Made by a program: the position numbers and the translations under genes
Shown: piece by piece, positions 17,242 to 25,852 of the stretch
Layout: every line of letters starts with the position of its first letter
Position numbering within the stretch: the stretch's first letter is position 1
Notes under the pieces: generated by a model
What the model was told of the DNA's origin: nothing
What the model saw: only the letters and a program-made list of their open reading frames with translations
The model's database searches: none
Origin: Gemmatimonadota bacterium
GTDB taxonomy: Bacteria; Gemmatimonadota; Gemmatimonadetes; Gemmatimonadales; GWC2-71-9
Direction: 5' to 3'
Length of the DNA: 64,000 nucleotides
NCBI GenBank assembly: GCA_025357945.1
Contig: JANYLJ010000034.1
Coordinates: 1-64,000 of the forward strand

Positions 17242-18486
17242 ATGCCGTACAGCGAAGCCCTCCGCCTCGCGATCGCCACCATTCGTGGAGCCAAGCTCCG
17301 CTCCTTCTTCACGCTCCTCGGCATCATCGTCTCGGTAAGTTTCCTCGTCACCGTCGTGGCGGTGATCCAGGGGATGAACAGCTACGTGAAGGAGAACCTC
17401 ACCGACGCGATGATCGGCACCAACGCCTTCCAGGTTCGGCGCACGCCGATCGCGCTGGGGCTCGTGGACGATGAGCAAGTGCGCCGGATGGCGCAGCGGC
17501 CGATCATCTCGCGCGACGACGCAGCCGCGGTCGAGCGCGCCCTCCCGGACGCCCAAGCCGTCGCGATGCAATCGGGATGGCCGACGCCAATCGCGAATGT
17601 CGTCTACCGCAACAACACCCTCGGCGGCGTCCTCGTGCTCGGCATCACGCCGCCCTACCAGCTCGTCCAGGATTACAAGTTCGCGGCCGGCCAGCCGCTG
17701 GGAGACCCGGACGTGCGGGGCCGACGGCGGGTGGTCGTGGTCGGCTACGACATCGCCGACAAGCTCTTCGCGACGCCCCAGACCGCGGTTGGGTCCACGG
17801 TGCGAATCAACGGCACCGAATTCACGATCAAGGGCGTCGTCGCCAAGAAGGGGAAGACGCTCGGCCAGTCGTTCGACGGTTTTGTGCTGGTCCCCTTGCC
17901 GACCTTCGAGGCGATGTGGGGGCGCCGCAAGACGACCGTCGTGTCGGTCAAGATGCGGGACGCCGAAGCGATTCCCGTCGCGATGGATCGCGCCCAAGAA
18001 GCGATGCGCATCGCCCACCGCCTGCACCCGGTGCAGAACGATGACTTCACCGTCGACAAGGCCGACGCCCTGGTGGCGTTCTGGAAGCAGCTCACCGCCC
18101 TGCTCTTCGCGGTCGTGCCCGCGGTGGTCGGCATCGGCATCGTCGTTGGCGGCATCGTCATCATGAACATCATGCTGATGTCGGTCAGTGAGCGCACCCG
18201 CGAAATCGGCGTGCGCAAGGCAATTGGCGCCAATCAGCGGGATATCCGGCGCCAATTCCTGGTGGAGACCGTCCTCCTCAGCGTCCTTGGTGGCCTGATC
18301 GGCGTCGCTGCCGGGTACATCCTCGCGCAAGTCGTCGCGGCGACCACTCCCCTGCCGGCCAGGGTCACACTCTGGTCCGTCGGCCTGGCACTCGCCCTCG
18401 GTGCTGGAACGGGGATCATCTTCGGCGTCTACCCGGCGGTGCGCGCCGCACGGCTCGATCCCATCACCGCACTACACCAGGAGTAG
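17242..18486 (+). CDS. MacB/FtsX-type ABC permease, type A copy 2
   Basis: 414 residues. The first transmembrane helix (FFTLLGIIVSVSFLVTVVAV) is followed by a MacB-type periplasmic domain, three C-terminal helices and MLMSVSERTREIGVRKAIGAN. It is most similar to the permease at 14710. A 25-base gap separates it from the previous gene, the largest inside the permease block, which fits a duplication of the A-B unit. The end of the gene supplies the AGGAG ribosome site for the next permease. Confidence 0.92.
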   Translation: MPYSEALRLAIATIRGAKLRSFFTLLGIIVSVSFLVTVVAVIQGMNSYVKENLTDAMIGTNAFQVRRTPIALGLVDDEQVRRMAQRPIISRDDAAAVERALPDAQAVAMQSGWPTPIANVVYRNNTLGGVLVLGITPPYQLVQDYKFAAGQPLGDPDVRGRRRVVVVGYDIADKLFATPQTAVGSTVRINGTEFTIKGVVAKKGKTLGQSFDGFVLVPLPTFEAMWGRRKTTVVSVKMRDAEAIPVAMDRAQEAMRIAHRLHPVQNDDFTVDKADALVAFWKQLTALLFAVVPAVVGIGIVVGGIVIMNIMLMSVSERTREIGVRKAIGANQRDIRRQFLVETVLLSVLGGLIGVAAGYILAQVVAATTPLPARVTLWSVGLALALGAGTGIIFGVYPAVRAARLDPITALHQE

Positions 18487-18489
18487 CGA

Positions 18490-19737
18490 CTGTCGTTCCG
18501 GCTTCCCAACCTTGCCGAAGGGGTACTGCTCGCGCTGGAAGCCATGCGCGGCAGCAAACTGCGCTCGGCCCTGACCGTGCTGGGCGTCGTGATCGGCGTG
18601 ACAACGGTGATGGTGATGGCCTCGCTGGTCGCGGGCATTCGTGGCCAGATCTTCGCGTCGATCGAGAACTCGTCGCCGCGCACCTTCTTCGTGATCCGCT
18701 ACTTCTCGTCCGTCCCGCTCAACCCGCAGAACCTCCCCGCCGCCGTGCGCATTCGCCCGGTCGTCAGCGAGGGCGACGTCGCGGCGCTCACCACGCTGGA
18801 TGGAATTCATCACGCCGGGCTCTGGGTCCAGACGCAACAGCGGATGGAGTATCAAGGCGAGCACTCGCAGAGGATCGCCGTGTGGGGCGCGGACAATGCC
18901 TATCTCGAGGTCCAGGGTGGCGCGCTGCTGAAGGGTCGCTGGTTCTCGACCGCGGAGCTCTCCGGCGGCGAACCGGTGCTGGTGATCGAGGACGAGGTTG
19001 CCCGCAAGTTGTTCGGTACGCTCGACCCGCTCGGCCGCGTCGTACGCGTGGGCGGCAAGTCATTTACCACCATCGGCGTGTTCGCCAAGCCCGACAACGC
19101 GTTTGCCCCGCCCGGCCAGGATCCTGGCGGTGTGGTACCGTTCCGGGCAGCGCGCCAGAGCTTTCACTACGACGAAACCCAATCGTTGTTCATCGTCGTG
19201 GTCGCGGCACGCGGCGTCGCGATGGACGACGCCAAGGACGCAACGATCATGGCGCTCCGCCGTGTTCGCGGCCTGCACCCGGCGACACCCAACAGCTTCG
19301 ACATCCTGACCCAGGACCAGATCCTCGGCATCATCGACAAGCTCACCTCGGCGTTCTTCCTGGTGATGATCGCCCTGTCGAGCGTGGCGCTCCTGGTCGG
19401 TGGCATCGGAGTGATGGCGATCATGATGGTGTCGGTGACCGACCGCACCCGTGAGATCGGCATCCGCAAGGCGCTCGGCGCCACGCGGGCCGAAATCCTG
19501 TTCCAGTTCCTGGTGGAAGCGGCCACGCTCACGGCGGTCGGCGGATTGCTCGGCATCGGCGTCGGGCTCCTCGGCGGCGAACTGCTCAAGTCGGTCCTCG
19601 GCATCAAGAGCGGCCCGCCACTCTGGAGCGCCATGACCGCGACCGCCGCGAGCATCGCGATCGGCCTCGTGTTCGGCGTGATCCCGGCCAACCGCGCGGC
19701 ACGGATGGATCCCGTCGAAGCGTTGAGGTACGAGTAG
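18490..19737 (+). CDS. MacB/FtsX-type ABC permease, type B copy 2 (CTG start)
   Basis: 415 residues when started at CTG 18490, which follows AGGAG by exactly six bases. This gives SFRLPNLAEGVLLALEAMR before the first helix, aligning with FEGVTLAISAVR of its sister at 15948. The first ATG (18544) would delete that conserved segment and leave a 397-residue protein. There is no ATG, GTG or TTG between the preceding stop and 18544. The rest is a MacB periplasmic domain and three helices with MVSVTDRTREIGIRKALGAT. The stop lies at the edge of a heptamer inverted repeat. Confidence 0.9.
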   Translation: MSFRLPNLAEGVLLALEAMRGSKLRSALTVLGVVIGVTTVMVMASLVAGIRGQIFASIENSSPRTFFVIRYFSSVPLNPQNLPAAVRIRPVVSEGDVAALTTLDGIHHAGLWVQTQQRMEYQGEHSQRIAVWGADNAYLEVQGGALLKGRWFSTAELSGGEPVLVIEDEVARKLFGTLDPLGRVVRVGGKSFTTIGVFAKPDNAFAPPGQDPGGVVPFRAARQSFHYDETQSLFIVVVAARGVAMDDAKDATIMALRRVRGLHPATPNSFDILTQDQILGIIDKLTSAFFLVMIALSSVALLVGGIGVMAIMMVSVTDRTREIGIRKALGATRAEILFQFLVEAATLTAVGGLLGIGVGLLGGELLKSVLGIKSGPPLWSAMTATAASIAIGLVFGVIPANRAARMDPVEALRYE

Positions 19738-19825
19738 GAGAGACGAGAGACGAGAGAAGTCAGCCAATGCGGTATGATCTCAGCGGCTCGGCTAGCCTCC
19801 CTCGTCTCTCGTCTCTCGTCTCTCC
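19737..19825. repeat. Heptamer inverted repeat, copy A (GAGACGA family)
   Basis: Left arm 19737-19757 (GGAGAGACGAGAGACGAGAG plus one A) and right arm 19805-19825 are perfect 21-base inverted copies, with a 47-base spacer containing CAGCGGCTCGGCTAGCC. The arms are tandem heptamers. A T-rich stretch (TTTGTACCTTTATT) follows, so on the plus strand this could terminate the permease operon. It ends 15 bases before the bshB1 ATG, which has no other ribosome site. Confidence 0.85.
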
Positions 19826-19840
19826 TTTGTACCTTTATTC

Positions 19841-20557
19841 ATGCCTGTGGATCTCCTCGCAGTTATGGCCCACCCCGACGACGCCGAGCTGCTGTGCGGT
19901 GGCACACTGGCGCGCGCGGCGGATCAGGGTCACCGGACGGGCATCGTCGACCTCACCCGCGGCGAGCTTGGCTCCCGTGGCACCGCGGAGCTGCGCGCCA
20001 AGGAAGCGGTGGCCGCGGCCAAGGTGCTCGGCGTCGCCGAACGCGTCAACGCTGGACTCCCTGACGGACACCTCGCCAATACCGATGCCGCCCGCCGCAT
20101 CGTGGTGGAGCACATCCGACGCCTTCGCCCTGGCGTCGTGCTGCTGCAATACATCACGAGTCGTCATCCGGACCATCGTGTCGCGTCGGAGCTCGTGCGC
20201 GACGCCTGCTTTCTCTCCGGCCTCAAGAACTATCCGGCTGACGGCCAGCCGTTCCGGCCCGCCAAGCTTTGTCACGCGTTGAGCTTTCGCGAAGACGCCG
20301 TCAAGCCGAGTTTCGTGGTCGATATTTCGGCCCAGTTCGACCGCAAGCTGGCGGCGATCGCGTGTTTCGCCTCACAGTTCGACGGGGTGACGCAGGCCGG
20401 CGAGATGTACCCGACCGGCCAGCCGCTCGATGACCTGATCGCCACACAGAACGGGCACTACGGCTCCTTGATCCGGGCCCGGTTCGGCGAGCCGTTCTGG
20501 ACCGCGGAGACGATGGCCGTGGCGGACATTACGGCGCTGGGAGTGCACAGCCTGTAG
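19841..20557 (+). CDS. bshB1: Bacillithiol biosynthesis deacetylase BshB1 (LmbE/PIG-L family)
   Basis: 238 residues. The zinc-binding motif is AHPDDAE (residues 9-15), followed by GELGSRGT in the position of the family GE(R/L)GTRG motif, and a later zinc histidine in RHPDHR. BshB1 removes the acetyl group from N-acetylglucosaminyl-malate to make bacillithiol, a low-molecular-weight thiol. bshA and bshC are not in the window. LmbE relatives can act on other acetyl sugars, so the assignment rests on the motif pattern. Only a repeat arm and a pyrimidine-rich leader precede the ATG; no Shine-Dalgarno is visible. Confidence 0.82.
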   Translation: MPVDLLAVMAHPDDAELLCGGTLARAADQGHRTGIVDLTRGELGSRGTAELRAKEAVAAAKVLGVAERVNAGLPDGHLANTDAARRIVVEHIRRLRPGVVLLQYITSRHPDHRVASELVRDACFLSGLKNYPADGQPFRPAKLCHALSFREDAVKPSFVVDISAQFDRKLAAIACFASQFDGVTQAGEMYPTGQPLDDLIATQNGHYGSLIRARFGEPFWTAETMAVADITALGVHSL

Positions 20558-20582
20558 GCCGTGTTCCGGCTACATTTCCCCG

Positions 20583-21752
20583 ATGCTACCGATCTATCTC
20601 GACCACGCCGCCACCACGCCGGTGCGGCCCGACGTGCTCGAGGCGATGCTGCCGTTCCTCAACTCGGTGTGGGGCAACCCGTCCTCGTCCCACCGCTTCG
20701 GACGAGCGGCGCGCGCCGGGCTCGAGCAGGGAAGGCGCGAGACGGCTGACGCGCTCGGCGTCGAGCCCAATCAGGTCATCTTCACGTCCGGCGGCACCGA
20801 AGCCGACAACCTCGCGCTGATCGGTGCGGCGCTCGCTGCGCGAGCCCACGGCCGGCCGATGCACGTCGTCACCACGGCGATCGAGCACAAGGCCGTCCTC
20901 GCGGCGGCGCACGCCGTCGTCAACCTCGGTGGCGAGGAGACAATCCTCGGCGTCGACGCCAATGGTACGGTGCGGTTCGCTGACCTCGACGCGGCCCTGC
21001 AGCGCGAACCGGCGCTCGTGTCGGTGATGTGGGTCAACAACGAAGTCGGTGTGGTGCAGCCGATGGCCGAGATCGGCGCGCGATGTCGGGCGGCAGGCGT
21101 CCCGTTGCACAGCGACGCCGTACAGGCATTTGGCAAGTTGCCGATCGATCTCGACGCAGTGGGCTGCCGCCTGCTCTCGATCAGCGGCCACAAGATCGGC
21201 GCACCCAAGGGGATCGGCGCGCTGATCGTCCGCGACCGCAAGATCATCGAGGCGATCATCCACGGCGGCGGCCAGCAGTACGGCATTCGGCCGGGCACGG
21301 AGAACGTGGCTGGCGCCGTCGCCATGGGGCGTGCGGCGCTCCTCGCGCGCCGTGAACTTGACGAACACGTCGCCCGCATCAGCGCCCTTCGCGACGATCT
21401 CGCCGCACGGCTCGTCCACGCCGTCCCCGACCTGATGGTCCACGTCCAGGACGCCCCGCACGCGCCCCATATCCTTTCGCTCGCGGTCCCCGGTGCAGAG
21501 GCCGAAGCGTTGCTGATGCACCTCGACCTCGCCGGCATCGCCTGCTCGGGCGGTTCGGCCTGTTCCACCGGGACCGTTGAGCCGTCGCACGTATTAGTCG
21601 CGATGGGCATCGAACGATCGCTTGCCCTCGCCACGATTCGCTTCTCGCTCGGCCACGAAACCACCGCCGACGATGTCGAGCGGGTCGCCGCTGCATTCCC
21701 GGGAATCGTCGACCGTGTCCGTCAACTTCATGTCGCGCTCGGTCGTGCGTAA
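20583..21752 (+). CDS. Cysteine desulfurase (NifS/IscS type)
   Basis: 389 residues. This class V aminotransferase fold enzyme takes sulfur from cysteine onto a cysteine persulfide. It starts YLDHAATTPVR, the PLP lysine is in SISGHKIGAPKG, and the mobile-loop cysteine is in CSGGSACSTGT. It lies directly upstream of mnmA and overlaps it by 23 bases, so the likely job here is sulfur supply for tRNA 2-thiouridine; a general Fe-S role is equally possible because no other isc/suf gene is present. Confidence 0.92.
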   Translation: MLPIYLDHAATTPVRPDVLEAMLPFLNSVWGNPSSSHRFGRAARAGLEQGRRETADALGVEPNQVIFTSGGTEADNLALIGAALAARAHGRPMHVVTTAIEHKAVLAAAHAVVNLGGEETILGVDANGTVRFADLDAALQREPALVSVMWVNNEVGVVQPMAEIGARCRAAGVPLHSDAVQAFGKLPIDLDAVGCRLLSISGHKIGAPKGIGALIVRDRKIIEAIIHGGGQQYGIRPGTENVAGAVAMGRAALLARRELDEHVARISALRDDLAARLVHAVPDLMVHVQDAPHAPHILSLAVPGAEAEALLMHLDLAGIACSGGSACSTGTVEPSHVLVAMGIERSLALATIRFSLGHETTADDVERVAAAFPGIVDRVRQLHVALGRA

Positions 21753-22809
21753 CAAGGGCAAGGTGCTGGTCGCGATGAGCGGCGGCGTGGACTCGTCGCT
21801 GGCGGCAGCGCTGCTGGTTGAGCAGGGCTGGGACGTCATTGGCGCCACGATGAAGCTCTTCTGCTATGGCGAGGACGTCCCCGATCGCCCCTGCTGCTCA
21901 CTCGATTCCATTGCCGACGCGCGTGCCGTCGCGCACCGGCTCGGCGTGGCGCACTATGTGGTGAACCTGGAAGACCGCTTTTCCCAGAACGTGATCGCCA
22001 ACTTTGTCGACGAGTACTCCCGCGGCCGGACGCCGATCCCATGCGTCCGCTGCAACTCGTTCACGAAGTTCCGCGACCTCCTCGCCCACGCCAACTCGCT
22101 CGACTGCGACACGATCGCTACCGGCCACTATGCCGTCGCCCGAGACGGCAAGCTCTTCCGCGGCCGCGACCGCGCCAAGGACCAGAGCTATTTCCTCTGG
22201 GGGATCGACCCGCTCGTGGTCGCGCGGATGCTGACGCCGGTTGGCGAACTGACCAAGACTGAGACACGGGCACACGCGCGGGCGCTGGGACTTGCGACGG
22301 CGGACAAGCCGGAGAGCGTGGATATCTGCTTCGTCCCCGACAACGACTACGTCGGCGTCCTCACGCAGCACCTGGCGGCCGATGCACCGGCGTTGGCGAC
22401 CGGCGCCTTCGTGACGACTTCGGGCAAGGTGGTCGGCGAACACGCCGGCTTCGCGCGCTACACCGTGGGCCAGCGGAAAGGGCTCCCCGGCGGGCGCTCA
22501 CTCCCGCTCTACGTCATCGGGATCAAGCCGGAAACCCGCGAGGTCATCGTCGGCGACGCCGATGAGCTGCTCGGCCATGTCGTCATGCTCGAGGAGTGCA
22601 ACTGGCTCGACGAACCCTTGGCGCCGGGAGATCGCTGCCAGGTGCAGCTGCGATATCGTGCCGCGGCGGTTGCCGCCCGGGTCCGCTCGAACGACGGTGC
22701 CCGGTGCGTGCTCGACCTCGAGACACCGGTGCGCGCTATCGCGCCGGGACAGTCCGGGGTGTTGTACTCGTTCGCGGAACAGGTGCTGGGCGGGGGCGTG
22801 ATCAGATAG
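21730..22809 (+). CDS. mnmA: tRNA-specific 2-thiouridylase MnmA
   Basis: 359 residues. The PP-loop ATP motif is SGGVDSS (about residues 17-23), the catalytic cysteine pair member is in TPIPCVRCNSFTKF, and the second cysteine is in PESVDICFVPD. The C-terminal part has the family beta-barrels (YTVGQRKGLPGG). It thiolates the wobble uridine of Lys, Glu and Gln tRNAs using sulfur relayed from a cysteine desulfurase, matching its overlap with that gene. ATG 21730 is chosen; GTG at 21745 is an alternative. A heptamer repeat begins at the stop codon. Confidence 0.94.
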   Translation: MSRSVVRNKGKVLVAMSGGVDSSLAAALLVEQGWDVIGATMKLFCYGEDVPDRPCCSLDSIADARAVAHRLGVAHYVVNLEDRFSQNVIANFVDEYSRGRTPIPCVRCNSFTKFRDLLAHANSLDCDTIATGHYAVARDGKLFRGRDRAKDQSYFLWGIDPLVVARMLTPVGELTKTETRAHARALGLATADKPESVDICFVPDNDYVGVLTQHLAADAPALATGAFVTTSGKVVGEHAGFARYTVGQRKGLPGGRSLPLYVIGIKPETREVIVGDADELLGHVVMLEECNWLDEPLAPGDRCQVQLRYRAAAVAARVRSNDGARCVLDLETPVRAIAPGQSGVLYSFAEQVLGGGVIR

Positions 22810-22884
22810 GGAGAGAGGAGAGAGGAGACAGGAGAGACGAGAGACGAGAGAGGAGAAAATGTGCGCTCGTCTCTCCTCTCTCTC
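22809..22884. repeat. Heptamer inverted repeat, copy B (degenerate GGAGAGA/CGAGAGA)
   Basis: Purine-rich heptamers run from 22809 to about 22855 (GGAGAGA, GGAGAGA, GGAGACA, GGAGAGA, CGAGAGA, CGAGAGA, GGAGAAA). The pyrimidine arm is 22866-22884 (CTCGTCTCTCCTCTCTCTC). The spacer is only about ten bases, making this the tightest hairpin of the family. It fills the gap between the convergent genes mnmA and dnaJ and touches both stop codons, so a bidirectional terminator role is plausible here. Confidence 0.8.
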
Positions 22885-23980
22885 ATGGTGTTTCCAGTTT
22901 TCCTGCAAATGCCTTTAGAGCGGCTTCCTGTTCCGGCGTCATCTTTTCCGGCAGCTTGACGTTGACCGTGACGATCTGGTCGCCCTTCTGGCCGTGCTTC
23001 TCCAGTCCCTGCCCCTTGATCCGGAACTTGCGGCCCGGTTGCGTGCCCGCCGGGATGCGCAGCTTGACCTTGGCGCCGCCCACCGTCTTCACGTGTATCA
23101 CTGCGCCCATGAGTGCCTGTGCCAGCGTGACCGGCACCTCGCAGAGGATATCGAGGCCATCGCGCGCAAAGAAGCGATCCGGCTCGACCTGGAAGGTGAT
23201 CAGCACGTCGCTCGATGGACCGCCGGCCTTGGCTCGCGGCCCCTGGCCCTTGAGCCGCACCTTGGTGCCGGTATCAGTCGCCGGCGGTACCGTCACCAGG
23301 ATCTGTCGTTGGGTGCGCTGTTCACCGCTGCCGCCGCAGGTATGACACCGCTTGGACGGCACCGTGCCCCGTCCGCGGCAGACCGGGCACGGCCGGTTGA
23401 CCGCGAAACCGCCTTGGCCGAATGAGATGGCACCGGAACCCTTGCACTCGGGGCAGGTCGACACCGTGGCACCCGGCTCGGCGCCGGTGCCGCCGCAGGT
23501 GGCACACACGTCGTTCATCGCCAGTACCAGCGGCACCTTTCCGCCGATTGCCGCGGTCCGGAACGGCACGCTGACGGTGACTTCGACGTGCTCCGGACCA
23601 GCCGGCGGGCTCTCCGCCTGGCGGGTGCGACCAAAGATGGACGAAAAAATGTCGCCGAGCCCGAACGATCCGAAATCGCCGTACTCGAACTGTTCACCGG
23701 CCGGCTGACGCGGCGCGCCACGTGTGCCCGACGGACCGCGTGGCGCGAAGCCACCGAAGGCGCCGAGTTTTCGCATCTGGTCGTACTTCGCCTTCTTTTC
23801 CGGATCGGCGAGCACGCCGTGCGCCTCCGATATCTGCTTGAACTTCTCGCCGGCCTGCGGGCTGCTCGGATTGGCGTCCGGATGGTGCAGCTTGGCCAGC
23901 TTGCGGTACGCCTTCTTGATCTCGGCGGCGGACGCCGAATCAGGAACGCCCAGCACCGCGTAGAAGTCCTGCGTTGCCAC
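22883..23980 (-). CDS. dnaJ: Chaperone protein DnaJ
   Basis: 365 residues. The J domain is at 1-70 with HPD in KLHHPDANP, followed by a Gly/Phe-rich linker (FGGFAPRGPSG, FGSFGLGDIF). The zinc domain has four CxxCxGxG-type motifs (CATCGGTG, CPECKGSG, CPVCRGRG, CHTCGGSG), and two substrate-binding domains follow. It stimulates DnaK ATPase and delivers substrates. The start is a GTG directly after the grpE stop, so the pair is co-translated. No dnaK is present in the window. Confidence 0.96.
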   Translation of the reverse strand: MATQDFYAVLGVPDSASAAEIKKAYRKLAKLHHPDANPSSPQAGEKFKQISEAHGVLADPEKKAKYDQMRKLGAFGGFAPRGPSGTRGAPRQPAGEQFEYGDFGSFGLGDIFSSIFGRTRQAESPPAGPEHVEVTVSVPFRTAAIGGKVPLVLAMNDVCATCGGTGAEPGATVSTCPECKGSGAISFGQGGFAVNRPCPVCRGRGTVPSKRCHTCGGSGEQRTQRQILVTVPPATDTGTKVRLKGQGPRAKAGGPSSDVLITFQVEPDRFFARDGLDILCEVPVTLAQALMGAVIHVKTVGGAKVKLRIPAGTQPGRKFRIKGQGLEKHGQKGDQIVTVNVKLPEKMTPEQEAALKAFAGKLETP

Positions 23981-24544
23981 TCAGGCGACTCCAGGCGACG
24001 AGTAGACCTGCACTCGTGCCGGTCGAATGACGGTACCCTTGTAGCGGTAGCCGGCCTGGAACGTCGCCTTCACGGTGTGATCCTGTTCGTCCGTTTCCGG
24101 CGCTGCCGCCGCCACCGCCTCATGTTGCGTCGGATCGAACAGTGCGCCGACCGGGTCGATGCGCTCGAGACCCGCGGTCTCGAGTTCCTTGTGGAGCTTC
24201 CGCTCCACGACGCCGTAGGCAGCGCGAAACGACTGATACGACGTGGTCTTCGGATCACTGACCGAGAGGCGGTCAATATCATCGAGCACGTCGAGCAGGC
24301 GGGTTACCAGGGCGGTGGCGCCGCGGTCGAACGCCTCGGATTTTTCGCGGATGGTGCGCTTGCGGTAGTTGTCGTACTCGGCGGCGAGCCGCAAGAGCCG
24401 GTCCTCGGCCTGGGCGATCGCCTCGGCGGCTTCAGACGCGGTGGCGCTCGAGCCTGGGGTCCACTCGTCGGGCTCCGGGTTCAGTGCCGCAGAGTCGGTC
24501 TCGTCAGGATTGGCGGTCGGGTCGCCGGGGACGTTCTTGGGCAT
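23981..24544 (-). CDS. grpE: Nucleotide exchange factor GrpE
   Basis: 187 residues. An acidic, disordered N-terminal 45 residues is followed by a long helix (LRLAAEYDNYRKRTIREKSEA) and the beta-domain with GALFDPTQHEAVAAAA, the GrpE signature. It exchanges ADP from DnaK. It heads the grpE-dnaJ pair. No HrcA gene or CIRCE element (TTAGCACTC-N9-GAGTGCTAA) is visible upstream, so heat regulation is not evident from the sequence. Confidence 0.93.
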   Translation of the reverse strand: MPKNVPGDPTANPDETDSAALNPEPDEWTPGSSATASEAAEAIAQAEDRLLRLAAEYDNYRKRTIREKSEAFDRGATALVTRLLDVLDDIDRLSVSDPKTTSYQSFRAAYGVVERKLHKELETAGLERIDPVGALFDPTQHEAVAAAAPETDEQDHTVKATFQAGYRYKGTVIRPARVQVYSSPGVA

Positions 24545-24607
24545 CAGGCCACTACTCCGGGCACAGGGGTTTACCGAAAGGAACGCAACCCATGTGCCCT
24601 AAAGCAA

Positions 24608-24622
24608 TGCCGGATTGGCAGT
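24608..24622. repeat. 15-bp direct repeat, left copy (attL-like candidate)
   Basis: TGCCGGATTGGCAGT here matches 28347-28361 exactly. With the upstream CCTAA and one more matching base, 21 of 25 positions agree. The right copy starts four bases after the stop of a degenerate integrase. Together they bracket the pilin operon and integrase remnant. A 15-base match alone can occur by chance in 64 kb; the positions make it worth noting. Confidence 0.4.
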
Positions 24623-24721
24623 CCACCACCCCCAAGTACCGCCACCCATTCAGGTCCGCCCCCGCCGGCGCGGTGCGTCCCATCTGGACCACCATCTTCC
24701 CGATCAGTCGCGGCAGGCGAC

Positions 24722-25852
24722 TCAGTAGATCGGGAAGTTGTCCGTCCGTGCGTTGCCCAGGCGGGTCCAGCTCCCGAACGGGCTGAGCGCCTTCGCAACA
24801 TCGCACGAGTTGTATTGGAAAAGCTTGGTGCCATTGCCGGGGTCCTCCGTCGCAACGGCGGCGCCCGTGAGCACGTTCAACCCGGTAATTACTCCGCCGT
24901 AGATCGTGTTGTTGCCATTTGATACAAGTACTCCCCCGACCAGGACGATCCCGTCCCAATTAGTGCTGCCGTTCATGGTCAAGTTGCCGGTCACGATCAG
25001 GATGCCCTGGCCGCCGCTTGGCAGCGAGATGTCGCCTTCGACAAAGGTGACCGGCCAATTCGTTCCGCTGAGTTGGGCGTTGGTCGGCCAACTCCCGGAA
25101 GTCGGCGAGGTCGTCTTGTCGTAGTATGTGGGCGTCAGCGCCGTGCGCGCCTTGATGCCGGCCCAGTCGATCTGGATCGAATCCTTCGCGGTGCCGGAAA
25201 CGCCCGGCGTGCCGATCGCGACAGCGGCGTTGGCGGGGTTGCCGCTGATCGGACTAGTCGGTCCGGCGTAGTCCGGCGCGAGATTGCTGGCCGATATGGA
25301 CGGCACGGCGACCCCTGGAATTGAAGGGAGCGGTGCCGGCGCCGTCGCGCAGGCATCGACGCCGCTGAGACTTCCTGCGACGCCGTTCTTGAGGAACCCG
25401 CTCAGGGACGTGAACCCCGCCGGCAGTTCGATGGTGGCACCACTCCAGCGGACCAATTGGGTCACGGTGCGGGTGGCGGTGGCCGCGTCCGGCGAATACC
25501 GGTTGCCGGCGGTATTCTCGCCGCGCGAGATCAGGATCAAGGTCGTGTCGGTAGCCGACAGCCGCACCGCCCGCAGCGTCACCACCACGCGGCCACCGGT
25601 GACCGTGTACGTCTGTGAGTCGGGTAGCGCGGCCGGCACGGCAGTCACTGCGGCGATGTACTTGTCGATTCCGTCGAGGGCAAGCGTGAATGCGTCGACC
25701 TGCGCCGCGGCGTCCATCGCATTGCGGCGTTCGGCGCTGGTCCGGACGAAGGCTCCGGTGATCGCGAGCATCATCATACAGATAAGCAGCATCACCACGA
25801 TCAGGGTGGACCCACGACGATCAGCAGGGCGGGACATGAGGCGTCTCCTCAT
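24722..25852 (-). CDS. PilX-like pilus assembly protein
   Basis: 376 residues. After a short basic N-terminus (RPADRRGSTLIVVMLLICMMMLAIT) a single hydrophobic helix at about 13-35 resembles the PilX N-terminal domain, which is like a prepilin but lacks the classical Glu5. The C-terminal half is a large Ser/Thr/Gly-rich secreted region with repeated beta-like blocks, probably a bactofilin- or adhesin-like surface domain. It is the last gene of a four-gene minor-pilin operon; the ATG overlaps the preceding TGA. It probably primes or decorates the type IV pilus; the specific role is inferred from operon position. Confidence 0.72.
   Translation of the reverse strand: MRRRLMSRPADRRGSTLIVVMLLICMMMLAITGAFVRTSAERRNAMDAAAQVDAFTLALDGIDKYIAAVTAVPAALPDSQTYTVTGGRVVVTLRAVRLSATDTTLILISRGENTAGNRYSPDAATATRTVTQLVRWSGATIELPAGFTSLSGFLKNGVAGSLSGVDACATAPAPLPSIPGVAVPSISASNLAPDYAGPTSPISGNPANAAVAIGTPGVSGTAKDSIQIDWAGIKARTALTPTYYDKTTSPTSGSWPTNAQLSGTNWPVTFVEGDISLPSGGQGILIVTGNLTMNGSTNWDGIVLVGGVLVSNGNNTIYGGVITGLNVLTGAAVATEDPGNGTKLFQYNSCDVAKALSPFGSWTRLGNARTDNFPIY

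Noticed and set aside
22809..22884. Heptamer arrays as CRISPR repeats
   Set aside because: Repeat units are 7 bases with no regular 30-40 base spacers and no cas genes; arms are inverted, not direct.
24552..24721. A small minus-strand gene downstream of the pilX-like gene
   Set aside because: The open frame is mostly a shadow of the pilX-like gene and has no start of its own.
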